Below are positions 1 to 7,438 of a DNA stretch of 64,000 nt, one piece after another. Source of the stretch: Levilactobacillus tongjiangensis. GTDB taxonomy: Bacteria > Bacillota > Bacilli > Lactobacillales > Lactobacillaceae. Made by a program: the position numbers and the translations under genes. The notes under the pieces were generated by a model. It saw nothing but the letters and a program-made list of their open reading frames with translations, had not been told where the DNA came from and did no database searches. The DNA is taken from contig NZ_RHNY01000007.1 of NCBI RefSeq assembly GCF_003946345.1, positions 1 to 64,000 of the forward strand. The letters are read 5' to 3'. How positions within the stretch are numbered: the stretch's first letter is position 1; each line of letters opens with the position of its first letter.

Positions 1-78
1 GAATACCGGAATGAGGCCGCTTAGAGACAACATAAAATTATATTATTTCGTATGACAACTTGACAGGGACTAGTACAG

Positions 79-118
79 ACAAAGGTCTCAGGCCTTTTTG
101 CGTTCTAAACGTCTATCG
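79..118 (+). terminator. weak terminator-like hairpin with conserved tail
   Basis: AAAGG and CCTTT arms flank a short loop and run into a T-tract. The tail TTTTTGCGTTCTAAACG recurs, in similar form, after the terminators at 6623-6661 and, inverted, before 35553-35589. It may end transcription of a gene left of the window. The stem is short, so this could be a decayed copy. Confidence 0.35.
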
Positions 119-170
119 TCGAACCGTGGTTAGGTGGTTTAACTATTAAACGACTATGCAGGGCCTTCGA

Positions 171-199
171 TTGGATTGGCTGGCGATTCAGGGTATAAA
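171..199 (+). promoter_or_regulatory. candidate sigma-A promoter of the 245-1210 hydrolase
   Basis: TTGGAT (171-176) and TATAAA (194-199) are separated by 17 bp and lie about 45 bp upstream of the start codon. An AGAGGAGGA ribosome binding site follows at 230-238. Confidence 0.45.
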
Positions 200-244
200 T
201 GAGTAACGCTAGTTTTTGGGGATTTCAAAGAGGAGGACTGTGAC

Positions 245-1210
245 ATGGGGGAACGACTTTCTTTAGAACCAGCAGCGGTAGCGGTCTGTGAGGATAATAG
301 CGCTCATTCGCGCTCATATGAATTGATTCCGGATGCCGGCCGGCAACTGTTAAGTGATTTTCAGGACCGTCCCATCGCTAAGGATGAGGTGACGATTGAA
401 GATGAACCTTGTGACACTGGTGAATGGGGCATTATTAACGTACGCTACATTCGGCCGATTGGCGCGTTTGGTCGGTTGCCCGTCATTTTTTACATTCACG
501 GCGGTGGGTGGGTCTTTGGGGACAGCCATACGCATGATAAATTAATTCGTGAATTGGCGGTCAGGACCCATTCGGTGGTCATTTTTCCAGAATATTCATT
601 GGCGCCGGAGGCTCAGTATCCCACGGCGGTTGAGCAGAACTACGCCGTTCTTTGTCAAACGGCATCCGCTCACGGCCTGTGGGATGCCAGTCACTTGATT
701 GTGGCGGGGGATGGCATCGGTGGCAATTTAGCCACCGTGATGACCTTGTTAGCCAAGCAACGGAAGGGCCCCAGGATTACCGGTCAGCTACTGTATTATC
801 CGGTAACGGATACGGACTTCGAAACGGCCTCCTATCAAGAATTTGGTGAGGGCTATGGCTTAGCTAGCGCTGGGATGCAGTGGTTCTGGGACCAGTATGC
901 GCCTGACCAAGCGGATCGCGAGAAAAGCACAGTGGCGCCGCTAAAGGCGGACCAGTCGGAGCTAGTTGAACTACCAGCTGCCATGATCCTGACGGCGGAA
1001 GCAGACGTGACACGCGATGAGGCCGAAGCCTATGCCTGTCGTCTTCGACAGGTTGGGGTGGCGGTAACGCAGGTTCGGTTCCAGGGGATGGTCCATGATT
1101 TTGTCATGCTGAACGCATTGGACAAAACCCGAGCTTGCCGGGCGGCGATGGATCTCTCAACCCAGTGGGTCATGCAGCAACAACACTTGTTGGCCAATAT
1201 TTTTGATTGA
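245..1210 (+). CDS. HSL-family alpha/beta hydrolase (acetyl esterase-like) with Ser-to-Gly nucleophile
   Basis: A 321-residue protein of the hormone-sensitive-lipase type esterase family, which normally hydrolyses short acyl esters in the cytoplasm. The oxyanion-hole motif HGGGW is at residues 85-89. The nucleophile elbow, normally GDSxGG, reads GDGIGG at 155-160, so the catalytic Ser is Gly157 (codon GGC). The later Asp (AEADVTRDE) and His (GMVHDF) of the triad are kept. ATG at 245 is preceded by AGAGGAGGA. It stands alone, with its own promoter and terminator. The fold assignment is secure; catalytic activity is doubtful because of the missing Ser. Confidence 0.85.
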   Translation: MGERLSLEPAAVAVCEDNSAHSRSYELIPDAGRQLLSDFQDRPIAKDEVTIEDEPCDTGEWGIINVRYIRPIGAFGRLPVIFYIHGGGWVFGDSHTHDKLIRELAVRTHSVVIFPEYSLAPEAQYPTAVEQNYAVLCQTASAHGLWDASHLIVAGDGIGGNLATVMTLLAKQRKGPRITGQLLYYPVTDTDFETASYQEFGEGYGLASAGMQWFWDQYAPDQADREKSTVAPLKADQSELVELPAAMILTAEADVTRDEAEAYACRLRQVGVAVTQVRFQGMVHDFVMLNALDKTRACRAAMDLSTQWVMQQQHLLANIFD

Positions 1211-1250
1211 AGTAGCGGGTGTGAATTTGCTGGCCACTTGAATTTTAGGT

Positions 1251-1301
1251 AAAAACCAGCTGAGGAGGCAGACAATCTGTCTGAAACCTCAGCTGGTTTT
1301 A
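1251..1301 (+). terminator. rho-independent terminator of the esterase gene
   Basis: The arms AACCAGCTGAGG and CCTCAGCTGGTT form a long stem followed by TTTT. It lies 40 bp after the stop codon. A short inner stem CAGAC/GTCTG extends it. Confidence 0.8.
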
Positions 1302-1413
1302 TTGGTATCTAACTGAAGATTAAAAGCATTGAAGCACTCACTATGCTTGATACAACAGGGGGTGAGCTTTGGTGTTTAGTCAGACATAGTGGGAAATTAC
1401 CGCCTTACCGTTT

Positions 1414-1558
1414 GCCAAATTTGGACTGGAACGCTGTGGGAAGGATGGGACAAGCCAAAGTGCGGTCTTGTCCCTCGCTTGAAGCCGCAAAGCACGTCTC
1501 CAAGTCGCCATTTTTAAGAAAATCACTTGAAAATCCCACGGCTGAGTCCAAATTTGGC
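1414..1558 (-). repeat. dispersed structured repeat, copy A
   Basis: Its ends are a perfect 14-bp inverted repeat, GCCAAATTTGGACT at 1414-1427 and its complement at 1545-1558. Inside are a hairpin with arms GGGACAAG/CTTGTCCC (1447-1474) and the core hairpin CTTGAAG..CTCCAAG (1478-1504). Strand is assigned from the core: the GAAGAC-type orientation used for the family reads on the minus strand here. It contains a spurious open frame of 78 codons that I do not regard as a gene. Confidence 0.75.
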
Positions 1559-1659
1559 TCACTCTCGGCTACCCAGTGACGCGCCAATACTACTGAGTAA
1601 CAGTCTCTTCCAGGTCTTTAAACTAGCTTAGTTTCCAAGAACCTGTTTAACCGGAGGAG

Positions 1660-1816
1660 GTCAGAGGTGGAGCCAGCTGTGTCGACGGTGTTAGCTGATT
1701 TTCGGCTTACAGCGTGGGACGTGTTTGAAGACTGGTGGTTTTTCCAGGCTTCAAACCGAGCCGGAGGACCGGTTTCCAGGCCGCAGGCGTTCCCCACAGC
1801 AGGCGGAATCTCTGAC
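1660..1816 (+). repeat. dispersed structured repeat, copy B
   Basis: The ends GTCAGAG (1660-1666) and CTCTGAC (1810-1816) are complementary. The core hairpin TTTGAAG (1724-1730) / CTTCAAA (1749-1755) has the family's A-G mismatch followed by the CTGG/CCAG pairs. It is inverted relative to copy A, about 100 bp away. Similarity to copies F and G is obvious, for example a shared GTCGACGGTGTTAG segment. Confidence 0.8.
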
Positions 1817-1836
1817 AGCCGTAGGTGACTGGTGAG

Positions 1837-1895
1837 ACTAATTTTAAGTCTATAACGCCGTTGGCTTGATAACGGTTTTCAACCTTTCAACCTTT
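1837..1895. repeat. 60-bp repeat, first copy (second at 35465-35532)
   Basis: Starts with ACTAATTTTAAGTC and ends with a CTTTCAACCTTT block. The same ordered blocks, including TTGATAAC and GTTTTC, recur just after the carboxypeptidase gene ending at 35470. Both copies lie at gene 3' ends. Function is unknown; it might act as a terminator for the minus-strand gene ending at 1912. Confidence 0.55.
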
Positions 1896-1911
1896 TGGCA
1901 TCTAACTGAAA

Positions 1912-2355
1912 TCAATTCAGTGGATAGTGCGCTTTAAAGTAAGCCGCCATCGTTTGGAGGTGGTGCTCCAGACTGAGTCGCTTGACCACGCCCAACCCAG
2001 GAAAGTGGTGTTGCGTGTGATAGGCTGCGAGTTCTTGGGCCGCCGGTGTTTGAACATTGGCGGGTTGCTGCGGCAACCACTCAGCCAACTTTTTAACGGC
2101 CTGAAAGAATTTTTCCTTGGGATGCTTGAAGTCTGAGCGGTCGTCAGAAACGAAGCGATGAATGCGGAGCTGTTCACCTGCAAAGTAGGTCAAATGGAGG
2201 GTGACCGCCCGAGCTGGGTAGCCGTGTTCGCTATAGTGGCTGCCGCCAATGGTGTAGTCACTGAATCCTTGATAGTGATTCAAGGTGGCTAGTTCCCAGT
2301 CGTTACTGAAGAAGCCGTCTTCAATGTCGGCGTAGCTGCGGTCGTGTTCCGGCAA
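1912..2355 (-). pseudogene. sce7725-family protein, C-terminal part after in-frame TGA
   Basis: This 147-codon stretch continues the 2356-2826 frame immediately after its TGA stop. It contains the segment DIEDGFFSNDWELA and a YFAGEQLRIHRFVSDD block that I associate with the C-terminal half of sce7725-type (phage beta-protein-like) proteins. The first codon is TTG with no ribosome binding site of its own. It is therefore more likely the severed second half of one gene of about 300 residues than an independent gene. Readthrough or re-initiation at the adjacent TTG is possible but unproven. Confidence 0.6.
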
Positions 2356-2826
2356 TCAGGCGTGATCAAAAAGACTAATGGTTGGCCGCTGTAGGAGTTG
2401 GCGAATCCGCGCTTCTGGTGGGACCAATAGGTAAGTGGCATCGGTTAAAATACCAGCATGATGGGCTGCTAAGAGTTCGTCATACTGCCGACCAATCAGT
2501 AAAGTTTGGTGACCAGCGACCGGGGGACTAGCTACCGTGGTGGGAGTCAAGATATGGCCAACGATGAGATTGGGATTATCGCGCCAAGTTTGCCAGTCGT
2601 AAAGCTTTTGTTGTGTCAGAGCGTAATCACTGACCGTAGGATTTGTGATAACGACCAGCGGCTGATCATGCTCCACGAAGGCGGCCACAGTTTGAGGGAG
2701 GGCCCGGATATCTCGAACGGGCTCAATAATGGGAATGATGTTGTGCGGCAATATCTGTTGTTCAGCAATCTTTTTCAAGGCGAGGAGGTCGTACTGTCGG
2801 CCACGAAAGTAGGGGAAGTACAACAT
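2356..2826 (-). CDS. sce7725-family protein, N-terminal part
   Basis: A 156-residue product beginning MLYFPYFRGRQYDLLAL and containing IIPIIEPVRD, both typical of the N-terminus of sce7725/beta-protein-like proteins. The biochemical role of that family is not established. It ends at TGA (2358-2356), after which the same frame continues with matching C-terminal sequence, so the gene looks interrupted by a nonsense codon. The start ATG shares one base with the TAA of the upstream nuclease-like gene (TAATG), indicating translational coupling in a three-gene operon with the helicase. Confidence 0.65.
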   Translation of the reverse strand: MLYFPYFRGRQYDLLALKKIAEQQILPHNIIPIIEPVRDIRALPQTVAAFVEHDQPLVVITNPTVSDYALTQQKLYDWQTWRDNPNLIVGHILTPTTVASPPVAGHQTLLIGRQYDELLAAHHAGILTDATYLLVPPEARIRQLLQRPTISLFDHA

Positions 2827-3515
2827 TATGAACGCTCCTTTAGTTGGTCTTGTAAGGTGTGAAGCTCTAAGTTCAAAGCATCGACCTCAGTCTGTAGGGC
2901 CGTCACAGCAGTCGATTGTGTATCTTCAATGAACTGCTCGTAAAAGTTAGCCTCGGGATCGTAGATATCATAGTGTTGGTGGCGCTTTTTGAGTTCCTGG
3001 TAGAGACGATCGGTACTGTATTGTTTGAGACCGGTGGCCGTTTGCTTGGCTTTGCCAACTTCACGGGCCTGTGAAGCAATGAACCGGGTAGTTAACTGGC
3101 TAGCCGGTACCTGCAAGTCTTGGTGTCGTGGTGGTCGCATTACAGTAAGATACCCCGGCGCAACGGGAGTCTCAGTTGCGGTGGCCAAAAGTTCCTCGGC
3201 GAACGGTCGGTAAATGAGAACCCCAATGCCCGCAGGAATTTCGTCAGCCACTTCCTGATAGAGGTCGAGTGGCAGGACAAAGTAGTTGTAATGACCGACG
3301 AAGGACAGCTTGGCTTTAGAATGAAAGTCGCTCTTGGTGACCTTGAGTTCATAGCAGCGCCATTCAATGTCGCCACTAGGTAGTTCTTGGTAACTAAGGG
3401 TGTCGACGATGCCTTGATCATCTGGCATGGTGACCTCTTCAACGGCAAAGGCACCGGCTTCTCTACAGTAATAATAGAGGGTTTGTTCCATGGAGAGGGT
3501 CAATTTAGTTTTCAT
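2826..3515 (-). CDS. PD-(D/E)XK nuclease-like protein (MmcB/sce7726-like)
   Basis: A 229-residue protein. Residues about 30-85 hold a restriction-endonuclease-like pattern: an Asp in GIVDTLSY, then YELKVTKSDF (an E-x-K motif), then a HYNYFVLPLD strand, as in MmcB-type and sce7726-type proteins. The C-terminus, about the last 25 residues, is a Leu-heptad coiled coil. Its start overlaps the end of the helicase gene by 11 bp, and its stop overlaps the next start. Nuclease activity is inferred from the motif only. The context suggests it works with the helicase on DNA. Confidence 0.6.
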   Translation of the reverse strand: MKTKLTLSMEQTLYYYCREAGAFAVEEVTMPDDQGIVDTLSYQELPSGDIEWRCYELKVTKSDFHSKAKLSFVGHYNYFVLPLDLYQEVADEIPAGIGVLIYRPFAEELLATATETPVAPGYLTVMRPPRHQDLQVPASQLTTRFIASQAREVGKAKQTATGLKQYSTDRLYQELKKRHQHYDIYDPEANFYEQFIEDTQSTAVTALQTEVDALNLELHTLQDQLKERS

Positions 3516-5874
3516 CGGATACCTCCTGATGCCAAAAATTCTGGATGGCTGTCGTTAATTGTTCCGGTCGATAGAGCCGTTGGAAATGTTGCCAGTGACG
3601 TGGATACAGGTGCGTGTAACGGGGACTAGCAAAGCGTTGATCCATTAATAGGATGACACCCACGTCCTTTGATCCCCGGATCAATCGACCGGCAGCTTGA
3701 AAGACGTTGTTGAGGCCAGGTAACTGATAGGCAAAGGCGAAACCGTGTTGGGATTGCGCATCAAAGTAGTCGCGAATCAAGTCGGTCTCAGGATTGATAC
3801 CAGGGAGCCCGACACTAACGATACCGACGCCAATCAAACGGTCGGCCTTGAGGTCGATACCTTCGGCAAAAATACCACCGAGGAGGGCGAACCCAACTAG
3901 CGTTTGCGCTGGGTTCGATACAAAATGAGCGAGAAAGGCAGTGCGATCCGCTTCCGCCATTTGGGCCTCTTGGATCACAGTTTTGACGTGCGGGTAGGCT
4001 AGCTGAAAGGCCTGACTCACATCGATCAGGTAGCTACGAGAGGGCAGAAAGATGAGGTAGTTGCCTTTCTTTCCGTCGACCATGGTTTTGATTGCCAACA
4101 AAATATTGGCGAGGTTGGCGTTACGTTGCTTGTAGGTTGTTTGAATGTAGGTGGTGACCATAATGGCTTGATGCTGCGGTTCAAAGGGCGAATCTAACCG
4201 ATAGGCCAAACTGTCAGTGTCCCCTCCCAGGACAGTTTGATAGTAGTCCATTGGTGAAAGGGTGGCCGAGAAGAGCACCGCCCCATGACCAAGTGCCAGG
4301 CTATCCGCTAGAAAGTCACTAGGGTCCAGACAGAGTTCTTTCAAGGTGATGTTGCCATCAACAATTTCCAAGCGCATGCGGTAAGTCTCATCAAAATATT
4401 CACCGATTCGCTGATAGCTGATGGCCGCGAAATAGTAGTCCAAGATAGCCTGTGTGAACGGCGTTTGTGGTTGATCGACGAGCCAATCGTGAATCGCTTC
4501 TACCAAGCGGCCAAGGTCGTGGTCGAAGTTTTCGGGTGGTGTGAGGAAGGTACTGTCCGTCTGATTTTCCGCGAGCAGAGGTGCCGCTACGTCGTCAAAG
4601 GTGGCACGCAGGTCGAGGAGGCGGCGGTGCAACTTCTTACTAGATTGGGGCAGGTCACGACTCTGGTTGATCAGGTGGTCGAGTGGTTGGCTACTGATGG
4701 CTGCAGAGTACATTTCACGGGAACGGTTGACCAAGTTGTGGGCTTCATCGATCAGAAAGAAGTTGTCAGGATCCTCGGTAGCAAAGAAACGCTGGAGGTG
4801 GACCTGGGGGTCGAAGAGGTAGTTGTAGTCACCAATAATGACGTCACAAAAAAGGCTGGCATCCAGTTGGAACTCAAATGGGTCCAGGGTGTGCTTGCGC
4901 GCGTATTTTTCGATGACGGGGCGGGTCAGTTGATCATTATTCTGAATAAGATCTAGTAACGCGGGTTTTAACCGATCATAGTAACCCAACATGTATGGAT
5001 TTTCCTCGGGTAGTAAGTCAGCTTCCTCGGGAAATTTAATTTTTTCCTTGGCGGTCAGCGTGATACTTTTTAGCTTGAGTCCTTGTGCGGCCATCATGGT
5101 GATGGCTTCTTCAGCCACTCGGCGTGTACTTTGCTTGGCGGTCAGATAAAAAATTCGTTGGATCAAGCTTTCGCCAATGGCTTTGATGCTGGGGAATAAG
5201 GTTGAAATTGTTTTACCCGTTCCAGTGGGGGCTTCAGCAAAGAGGCGTTTATTGGTTAGAATCGTTTTGTAAACAGCGACGGCTAGCTCACGTTGCCCCG
5301 GTCGATAGTGGTCGAATGGGAAGGTCAACTGATGAATCGTCGGGTCGCGCCGCGCTTGCAGATCCGAGCGAAACTTGAGCCAGGTGACGTACTCAGTGAT
5401 GACATCATCAAAGAATGTTTGGGCATCTGATTTACTAATTGTCTGAGTCTTCTGGGTGGTGGTTTCAGTATTCGTCTGAAAGTAAGTCAGGGTGAGGGTG
5501 ACTGCGTTTAAGTCAGATTCCTTTTCCATCAGCAGGTGCGCGTAGATCTTGACCTGGGCCCAGTAAAGGGTCAGGGTGTTCTCACTCAGCTGGTCAAAGA
5601 CCGTTTCGGAAGTTTTGATTTCTTCAATTTCAGCCGTGTCATCCGTGAGTATCACGCCATCGGCCCGGCCGTGAAGGAGGTATGGATTACCGTTGAGCAT
5701 TAATTCTTGTTCAAGGTAGTACTCTTTTTGATAGTTTTCGTCGCGTTGTTTCTGAAGACGACGGTGAATCTGGGCGCCTAACAGGGCGGTGTTTTGACTA
5801 CCTGAAGTGCTACTCAGGTCGCCCGTGCGTAGGGTGAATTCAACTAATTCACGAACCCCCAATTTATTTGTCAT
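3505..5874 (-). CDS. DinG/Rad3-like superfamily 2 helicase with N-terminal nuclease-like domain
   Basis: A 789-residue protein. Residues 1-180 resemble the RecB/Cas4 nuclease fold: Asp72 in HGRADGV, Glu85-Ile-Lys87, and Gln107xxxTyr111. A Rad3/DinG helicase follows, with Walker A EAPTGTGKT (214-222), DEAH box (376-379), an FSATLSP motif and the C-terminal QAAGRLIRG motif. The four Cys that bind the Fe-S cluster in XPD/DinG relatives are absent: the segment 277-332 reads KIKFPEE..ENPYM..LDPFEF without Cys. I chose ATG 5874 because GGAGGAG precedes it; an upstream ATG at 5919 lacks a site. It is the first gene of the operon with 2826-3515 and 1912-2826. Confidence 0.85.
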   Translation of the reverse strand: MTNKLGVRELVEFTLRTGDLSSTSGSQNTALLGAQIHRRLQKQRDENYQKEYYLEQELMLNGNPYLLHGRADGVILTDDTAEIEEIKTSETVFDQLSENTLTLYWAQVKIYAHLLMEKESDLNAVTLTLTYFQTNTETTTQKTQTISKSDAQTFFDDVITEYVTWLKFRSDLQARRDPTIHQLTFPFDHYRPGQRELAVAVYKTILTNKRLFAEAPTGTGKTISTLFPSIKAIGESLIQRIFYLTAKQSTRRVAEEAITMMAAQGLKLKSITLTAKEKIKFPEEADLLPEENPYMLGYYDRLKPALLDLIQNNDQLTRPVIEKYARKHTLDPFEFQLDASLFCDVIIGDYNYLFDPQVHLQRFFATEDPDNFFLIDEAHNLVNRSREMYSAAISSQPLDHLINQSRDLPQSSKKLHRRLLDLRATFDDVAAPLLAENQTDSTFLTPPENFDHDLGRLVEAIHDWLVDQPQTPFTQAILDYYFAAISYQRIGEYFDETYRMRLEIVDGNITLKELCLDPSDFLADSLALGHGAVLFSATLSPMDYYQTVLGGDTDSLAYRLDSPFEPQHQAIMVTTYIQTTYKQRNANLANILLAIKTMVDGKKGNYLIFLPSRSYLIDVSQAFQLAYPHVKTVIQEAQMAEADRTAFLAHFVSNPAQTLVGFALLGGIFAEGIDLKADRLIGVGIVSVGLPGINPETDLIRDYFDAQSQHGFAFAYQLPGLNNVFQAAGRLIRGSKDVGVILLMDQRFASPRYTHLYPRHWQHFQRLYRPEQLTTAIQNFWHQEVSDEN

Positions 5875-5901
5875 ACCGGCGTCTCCTCCATTTCTGGCAA
5901 T

Positions 5902-5930
5902 ATCATACCACACTTTCAACCTGGTTTGAA
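5902..5930 (-). promoter_or_regulatory. promoter of the helicase operon
   Basis: On the minus strand, TTCAAA (5930-5925) and TATGAT (5907-5902) are 17 bp apart and 28 bp upstream of the chosen ATG. Confidence 0.5.
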
Positions 5931-5976
5931 CGCGTGTTCGCGAAGCGGAAAGATTGTGAAAATGTTATAAAAGGTA

Positions 5977-6005
5977 TTGGCAAGTGTAAAGTAAGCGCTT
6001 ACAAT
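5977..6005 (+). promoter_or_regulatory. promoter overlapped by cre-like box
   Basis: TTGGCA (5977-5982) and TACAAT (6000-6005) have a 17-bp spacer. The palindrome AGTAAGCGCTTACA (5990-6003) overlaps the -10 box and matches the CcpA cre consensus TGWAANCGNTNNCA except at the first base. Catabolite repression of the next gene is an inference. Confidence 0.5.
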
Positions 6006-6024
6006 ATAAATAGAGGTGAGACAA

Positions 6025-6288
6025 ATGAAGACGATAGGATTTCCTCTTTACCAAAGTATCCCAACGACTGAGCAGACCGATAGCTTACAGAGAGCTTGTC
6101 AACACTATCGTGGCACGGCTATTATCAAAATCAATGATGTTGAATTGGACCCCTTGGACCCGGAACTAGGACGTGAATTGGCCCAGTATGAGGGGCAGTT
6201 CGTGCAGATCATTACGGACGGTCCGGATGAGGCCAGTCTTGCGTCAACGATTCATCAGGAACTGGTGGCCAAAAAGTTCTGTTACTGA
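6025..6288 (+). CDS. small conserved protein, faintly HPr-like
   Basis: An 87-residue cytoplasmic protein. I chose ATG 6025 because GAGGTGA (6013-6019) has ideal spacing; a GTG at 6016 overlaps that site. The C-terminal half (GQFVQIITDGPDEASLAST) resembles the strand-helix end of HPr proteins. However, the phosphorylatable His motif and the Ser46 region of HPr are not recognisable, so it is not a functional HPr. It sits behind a cre-like promoter and ahead of another small gene. Function unknown. Confidence 0.6.
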   Translation: MKTIGFPLYQSIPTTEQTDSLQRACQHYRGTAIIKINDVELDPLDPELGRELAQYEGQFVQIITDGPDEASLASTIHQELVAKKFCY

Positions 6289-6350
6289 TTATCTTGACGG
6301 CATTGCGTGATTTCGCTAAGCTCAGAGTAAATATTGAGGAGGCGTTGTAC

Positions 6351-6554
6351 GTGACGCAAGAACAAGTTGAACGGTTATGTCAGATTGCGCCTAAATATGG
6401 ACTTTACTTGGAGCATCAAGGGTCAGTCATTACCAAGGTCGATGAACAAACCACGGACCTGGACACTGCCAAATATATGCCAGATCAGTTTATTGACCTT
6501 CTCTCCCAGATGATTGCAACTAAGATGAAGGCGGATCTCTGGCAATGGCAGTAA
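6351..6554 (+). CDS. small hypothetical protein
   Basis: 67 residues, starting at GTG 6351 after GAGGAGG (6336-6342). The open frame extends upstream to 6294 but without a binding site. It has no membrane segment or Cys motif and is acidic with mixed helix and strand tendency. It is 62 bp downstream of the HPr-like gene and probably cotranscribed, since the terminator comes only at 6623-6661. I do not recognise the family. Confidence 0.55.
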   Translation: MTQEQVERLCQIAPKYGLYLEHQGSVITKVDEQTTDLDTAKYMPDQFIDLLSQMIATKMKADLWQWQ

Positions 6555-6622
6555 ATATGTCAACCAAAGAGTGTGCGTCAGAAGGCGATTAGCTGCCTTT
6601 CAGCGCACGTTTTAGAAATACA

Positions 6623-6661
6623 GCAAAAAAGGTTTGAGACTTTGTCCCAAACCTTTTTTGC
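6623..6661. terminator. bidirectional terminator
   Basis: GCAAAAAAGGTTTG and CAAACCTTTTTTGC are a near-perfect inverted repeat around a GAGACTTTGTC loop, with A- and T-tracts on both sides. It serves the small genes on its left and could also end the minus-strand gene at 6806. The following ACTCTGAACGTATATAG belongs to the recurrent tail motif. The remaining DNA to 6805 shows nothing clear. Confidence 0.8.
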
Positions 6662-6805
6662 ACTCTGAACGTATATAGTCAAAACGTGAGGCAACAGGCA
6701 GTCAACCCCGCTTAACCTCGCTAGACAAACGATTCAAGACCAAGATTATTCGTCTAAGGATGTTAATGCTTATTCACTAACCGCCTCTTGCTTCACTCTC
6801 TTTTG

Positions 6806-7156
6806 CTACGCTTCTTCCCAACGGTCGAAATCTTTAGCGTGACTGTCTAAGTAAGCCAGGGCCTCTTTGGCCAGGGCCTCGCTTGCAGCGGTAAAGTCAT
6901 GTTCAGTATCTTCGCCATCAGCGTCGGCTTCGTCACGAAGGAAGCCAGCAGCCAGGTCAACATACTTGGTTCGTCGACCAACCCCGTTGTCTTTAAATAG
7001 GTCATCTAATCCGGTTAAATCTGTTTTAGCTGCAGCTGACACCTGCTGTGCCAGGTCCTTTTTGGGACCTAACTTGCTAGCAGCGTAATCCATTAAGAAG
7101 TCGTTCATGTCAACGATAATGGCATGACGGGCTGCCCGTTCATTTTTCTTTGCCAC
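6806..7156 (-). CDS. conserved hypothetical protein
   Basis: A 116-residue, acidic, largely helical cytoplasmic protein (MAKKNERAARHAIIVDMNDF...). The start is GTG at 7156 with GAGGTGACC upstream; no earlier start is possible within the frame. There is no signal peptide, transmembrane segment or catalytic motif. It stands alone between a bidirectional terminator and the divergent pst promoter region. Function unknown. Confidence 0.6.
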   Translation of the reverse strand: MAKKNERAARHAIIVDMNDFLMDYAASKLGPKKDLAQQVSAAAKTDLTGLDDLFKDNGVGRRTKYVDLAAGFLRDEADADGEDTEHDFTAASEALAKEALAYLDSHAKDFDRWEEA

Positions 7157-7268
7157 TTTTGGTCACCTCTTAATTTCATTCTAGTCAATTCCGTTATATT
7201 ACGCAATTAATTCCCTGAAATTAAATGATTAATCGGTTATGGGGGTCAAATACCGTGATATTAGAGAA

Positions 7269-7330
7269 TTTATACAGAAACTGGCAACATTTACCGAAAA
7301 TTTACACGATTGCGACGAAGAATTTATATT
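7269..7330 (+). promoter_or_regulatory. Pho-box-like promoter of pstSCAB
   Basis: TTTACC (7290-7295) and TTTACA (7301-7306) are spaced 11 bp apart, and a TTTATAC half-site lies at 7269, resembling the TT(A/T)ACA-type repeats bound by PhoP in Bacilli. TATATT at 7325-7330 is 18 bp after the last repeat and would be the -10 box. A CACCACG/CGTG-TGGTG hairpin sits in the leader (7367-7402). Induction under phosphate limitation is inferred. Confidence 0.55.
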
Positions 7331-7438
7331 CATCGCTTAGAATCAAGGTTGTAAGTTAAGGGGAGGCACCACGAGTATTGCTGCTTAGCTTACGTGTGGT
7401 GGTTCTACTATTCTTAAAAAAGACATGGAGTGACTGAG

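Noticed and set aside
1343-1579. 78-codon plus-strand open frame
   Set aside because: It runs through structured repeat A, has no ribosome binding site and no protein-like composition.
1414-1816. Repeats A and B as simple terminators
   Set aside because: They are 145-157 bp, multi-branched, lack T-tracts at the stem ends, and the neighbouring esterase gene already has its own terminator at 1251-1301.
4465-4956. 163-codon plus-strand open frame
   Set aside because: It is the antisense shadow of the helicase gene, whose motifs are clear on the other strand.
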